DNA of 23,629 bases from positions 1 to 23,629 of the forward strand of contig DASQVO010000052.1 in NCBI GenBank assembly GCA_035640715.1, given 5' to 3'. The position numbers were made by a program, and so were the translations under genes. Shown here piece after piece: positions 22,901 through 23,629 of the stretch. Position 1 is the stretch's first letter. Every line of letters begins with the position of its first letter. Under the pieces are notes generated by a model. It saw only the letters and a list, made by a program, of their open reading frames with translations. It made no database searches and had not been told where the DNA came from. Source of the DNA: DASQVO01 sp035640715. GTDB lineage: Bacteria; Actinomycetota; Actinomycetes; Streptosporangiales; Streptosporangiaceae.

Positions 22901-23629
22901 AGGGCAGCGCACCGTCGGCGGCAACCGCCGCCGCGAATCCTGCCTGGTCGCTTACCCTGGTCATCGGGCCCTGGGCCACCGGAACCCGTATGCCCAGGTC
23001 GGCGGCCAGCGGCGCGCCGGGCGCCATCGGATGACGGGCCGCGCTGTCACTGGCCGCGTCGAGCATAGCTGACCGGATGCCGCGGACGGCAGCGGCCGTG
23101 TTCCCCCATTGGGCCGCGAAGGGCGCGGCGAGCCAGCCGTCCTGGCCGACCGGCAGCAGCGTCGTGTCTTTGTCTCGCAGTCCGGCAAGCCGGAGCGGCG
23201 TGCCGGTTACGCGGATGCCGCGCTGCCCCTGGGCCGTGACGGTTTCGGAGCCGTCCATCCGCCGCAGCAGTCGCGTCACGTCGTCGGGAAGATCCGACTC
23301 GGGCATGAGCCCTAGCTGGCTGTCCAGGACCACCCCGGCAGCGCCGCCGACGAGACACGCGCATGCAGTGTGCAAGCCGATGCCGCCTGCCGCCCAGACC
23401 GGCAGCGTCAGGTCGTCGTCGGCTAGCAGTTGCTGCAGCAGGACGAAAGCGCTCAGGTCGCTTACCCGCCCGCCGGATTCCATGCCACGGGCAATCAGCC
23501 CATGCGCCCCGTCCGCTGCGGCCGCCCGGGCCTGCTCCCTGCTGGTTACCTCAACCAGAACACGGGACCAGGATGCCGTTTCAGCGACATCCCACGGCGC
23601 GTCCGCGGTCAGGACGGTCAATCCCACAC
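16947..23629 (-). CDS. Iterative type I PKS/PUFA-like synthase subunit: PfaD-like ER-KS-AT-ACP-KR (N-terminus cut by the window edge)
   Basis: First gene seen of the operon; the frame is open to the right edge, so at least 2226 residues are encoded here and the true start lies outside. Numbering starts at the GTG at 23627. Residues 1 to about 555 hold two flavin-barrel halves of the PfaD/nitronate monooxygenase type (LIARGMESGGR, then FEGAECGGHIGPR with His349), the enoyl reductase of this system. The KS at about 579-1025 has Cys773, His908 and His948. The AT at about 1138-1475 has GQGSQ, Ser1232 (GHSYGE) and His1339 (AFHS), which points to malonyl-CoA. The ACP at about 1614-1695 has Ser1651 in DLSVDSIKRVEI, the form typical of PUFA synthases. 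The KR at about 1945-2225 has GGARGI, Lys2098, Ser2124, Tyr2137 and Asn2141. The TAA stop lies 19 bases before the next gene. Confidence 0.93.
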   Translation of the reverse strand, partial: VGLTVLTADAPWDVAETASWSRVLVEVTSREQARAAAADGAHGLIARGMESGGRVSDLSAFVLLQQLLADDDLTLPVWAAGGIGLHTACACLVGGAAGVVLDSQLGLMPESDLPDDVTRLLRRMDGSETVTAQGQRGIRVTGTPLRLAGLRDKDTTLLPVGQDGWLAAPFAAQWGNTAAAVRGIRSAMLDAASDSAARHPMAPGAPLAADLGIRVPVAQGPMTRVSDQAGFAAAVAADGALPFIALALADGERSRQMLQEAAAALGERPWGVGVLGFVPEELRAAQLEVIHEIRPACAIIAGGRPAQAKELEQAGIATFLHVPSPGLLRQFLSSGARRFVFEGAECGGHIGPRASFTLWETQLMVIDQYLDSAPPDTGAQLQVLFAGGIHDARSAAMTAAMAAPLTRRGVRVGVLMGTAYLFTHEAVEHGAIKPLFQRMAVEAAETALLETSPGHVTRCLQTEFVQEFGRQRAELEAAGTEARDIWMQLEMLNTGRLRLASKGLRHGGAEIDEATQAAEGLYMAGQVAVLRNAPTTVPALHAGVTTGACEFHGMRTGELRQLLATAPADEAGVPSEPSEPLDIAVVGMAGMFAGSADVDAFWRTILSGKDVMSEVSPQRWDPAIYYSPKPADTRPGRSTPSKWGGFLQPIPLDPIKFGIPPNALGSIDPSQLIALEVASQALNNAGYPYDAASADHSRTGVIFAAAQGSDDGSAMALRATLPAYLGDLPRELDEQLPTVTEDTFPGHLQNVIAGRIANRLDLGGANFTVDAACAASLAALNTACMHLTTGAADMMLCGAVDLHNSAGDFLMFGSVQALSPNGRVATFDTAADGTALGEGVACVVLKRLADAQRDGDRIYAVIKGVGSASDGRARSLTAPHMDGQVRAMHQAYRQAGVSPGEVGVVEAHGTGTVLGDQTELESLTKVFTGAGAKPGSCVLGSVKSQIGHAKAAAGLAGLIKAVLSVYYGVQPPTSNLTSPNSSWDPEHSPFAFLTEPRPWVVPSGQRIAGLSAFGFGGTNFHVVLRGYQGTPEPRHAANEWPAELFCFRGTDRAAAHAAVQSLASTLEAAAARPGGVALRDLAARAARDAESAAGPVRVAVVARDVSDLAGLLKRALAGEHDPAAGLIQPPPTEPAEPPTVAFLFPGQGSQRPGALAELFVTFPELRQYLEVGQRWASRLFPPAAFDPAREREHSDLLRDTRAAQSALGICGLAVSHLLGRLGVRPDMSGGHSYGELAALSTAGVFDPVTLLDLSEARAAAIMSAVGEDPGAMAAVSGTADQILEVLADQGLAADVTMANLNAPGQVVISGFTPAVDSALKALREAGLSARRLQVACAFHSPVVAAASAQFAGVLSTRPVSPPRIPVWANQTAAPYPGDPELIRSGLAAQISAPVRFGDQIEAMYAAGARVFIEAGPGHVLTGLVRKVLGERPHLAVACDGPRGQGLRSFLTALADLACAGVPLNLGWLFQGRSTADPATSGTNGRPLWFLDGQLIRDSDGAFLPGALTPARLIKEFPVSSPHSGTPATADSMLAEYLRNSRDMISAQRDVMLAFLGGQPGGRLVWQEEAAGPLTDHAATRPAAVAVAEPGPADTQPASRPAAEPVHPAPSGLPSDKELQDALLALISERTGYPVDLIDPDLDLEADLSVDSIKRVEIAGEIASRLGLATENGESTLEELVKARTVRAITDVLRQAAGVSPAAEGEAASSVPDASQDAVAGVAPAAVGEAASPVPDASQDAVAGVAPVRLLPQLARLDAAGTPSSSVSGARLVITGETAVAGHLAGQLRELGADVQVAAIDAADVRDGDGLICLDGLTATSDSLPADLFPLIKDSLTGSKVPGQYWLLAAGDRSRPGAAGLAGLFRAIGQEYPDCFARYVELDRVEPPDEIATRLLSELFISAPEPAVTYARDIRYRRELVPAELAASGGNDTGSAEAEAMGLTRDSVVVLIGGARGITARIATGLAAASGCRVELIGRTQAPGDPLPEDIEAAADAVALRAALARQGMRSPAEIEHATRDILARREVRATLAELRELGAQVRYHCADVQDEEAIHQVLKLVHEEHGRIDGLVYGAGVIEDRLISDKDPESFARVFHTKVNGARTTLSALEELQCAPGFVVLFGSIAAAFGSRGQADYAAANDALEAIGTDWASRTGRRCLTIHWGPWAPAGTHPGMVTPELGREYARRGIGMIDARQGALSVLRELAWGDPAVNAVVYMGSVPDAG
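18391..18528 (-). repeat. 69-base tandem duplication in the ACP-KR linker
   Basis: Copies 18391-18459 and 18460-18528 differ at three positions by my alignment and encode a 23-residue repeat (core VPDASQDAVAGVAP) between the ACP and the KR. The period is a multiple of three, so the frame is kept. The near identity suggests recent slippage that lengthened the flexible linker. Confidence 0.9.

Overview
The window is high-GC DNA with frequent GTG starts, and every gene I recognise is of actinobacterial type: a two-nucleotidyltransferase GlnE, an AraC-type regulator, a DUF4242 protein of the SCO4226 kind and large type I PKS proteins. An actinomycete chromosome is the best reading; I cannot name the genus. 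I see no tRNA, rRNA, CRISPR array or intact insertion sequence.

Left part (1-6784): the tail of a glycoside hydrolase family 2-like protein runs off the left edge. Facing it is a two-gene molybdenum hydroxylase operon, (2Fe-2S) subunit then molybdopterin subunit, with a GTGA overlap. Next come an N-terminally truncated alpha/beta hydrolase and a full-length glnE.

Middle (6785-10114): a small toxin-antitoxin operon (ribbon-helix-helix antitoxin, PIN toxin) has a clear palindromic operator over its probable leaderless promoter. An alpha/alpha-toroid (prenyltransferase/squalene-oxidase-repeat) protein is divergent from an AraC-family regulator. A small DUF4242 protein follows. Between it and the next locus lies decayed DNA with short matches to Suf iron-sulfur assembly proteins, probably marking an old rearrangement junction.

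Right part (10104-23629, all on the minus strand): a three-gene lipid/polyketide synthase operon, read from the right edge leftwards. The first gene, truncated by the window edge, encodes two flavin-barrel (PfaD/nitronate-monooxygenase-like) halves, then KS-AT-ACP-KR. The second encodes KS-AT-DH and a C-terminal phosphopantetheinyl-transferase-like region. The third encodes an ACP-like domain, an alpha/beta hydrolase and a PAPS-type sulfotransferase. The first two together hold most activities of a bacterial polyunsaturated fatty acid synthase (PfaA/B/C/D/E) on two polypeptides, with one ACP in place of the usual tandem array and no CLF. The third resembles, in a different domain order, the sulfotransferase-thioesterase pairs that end chains as terminal alkenes in cyanobacterial olefin synthases and CurM. 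The operon is therefore a candidate for an undescribed lipid whose release or decoration uses sulfation; this is the main point of interest in the window.
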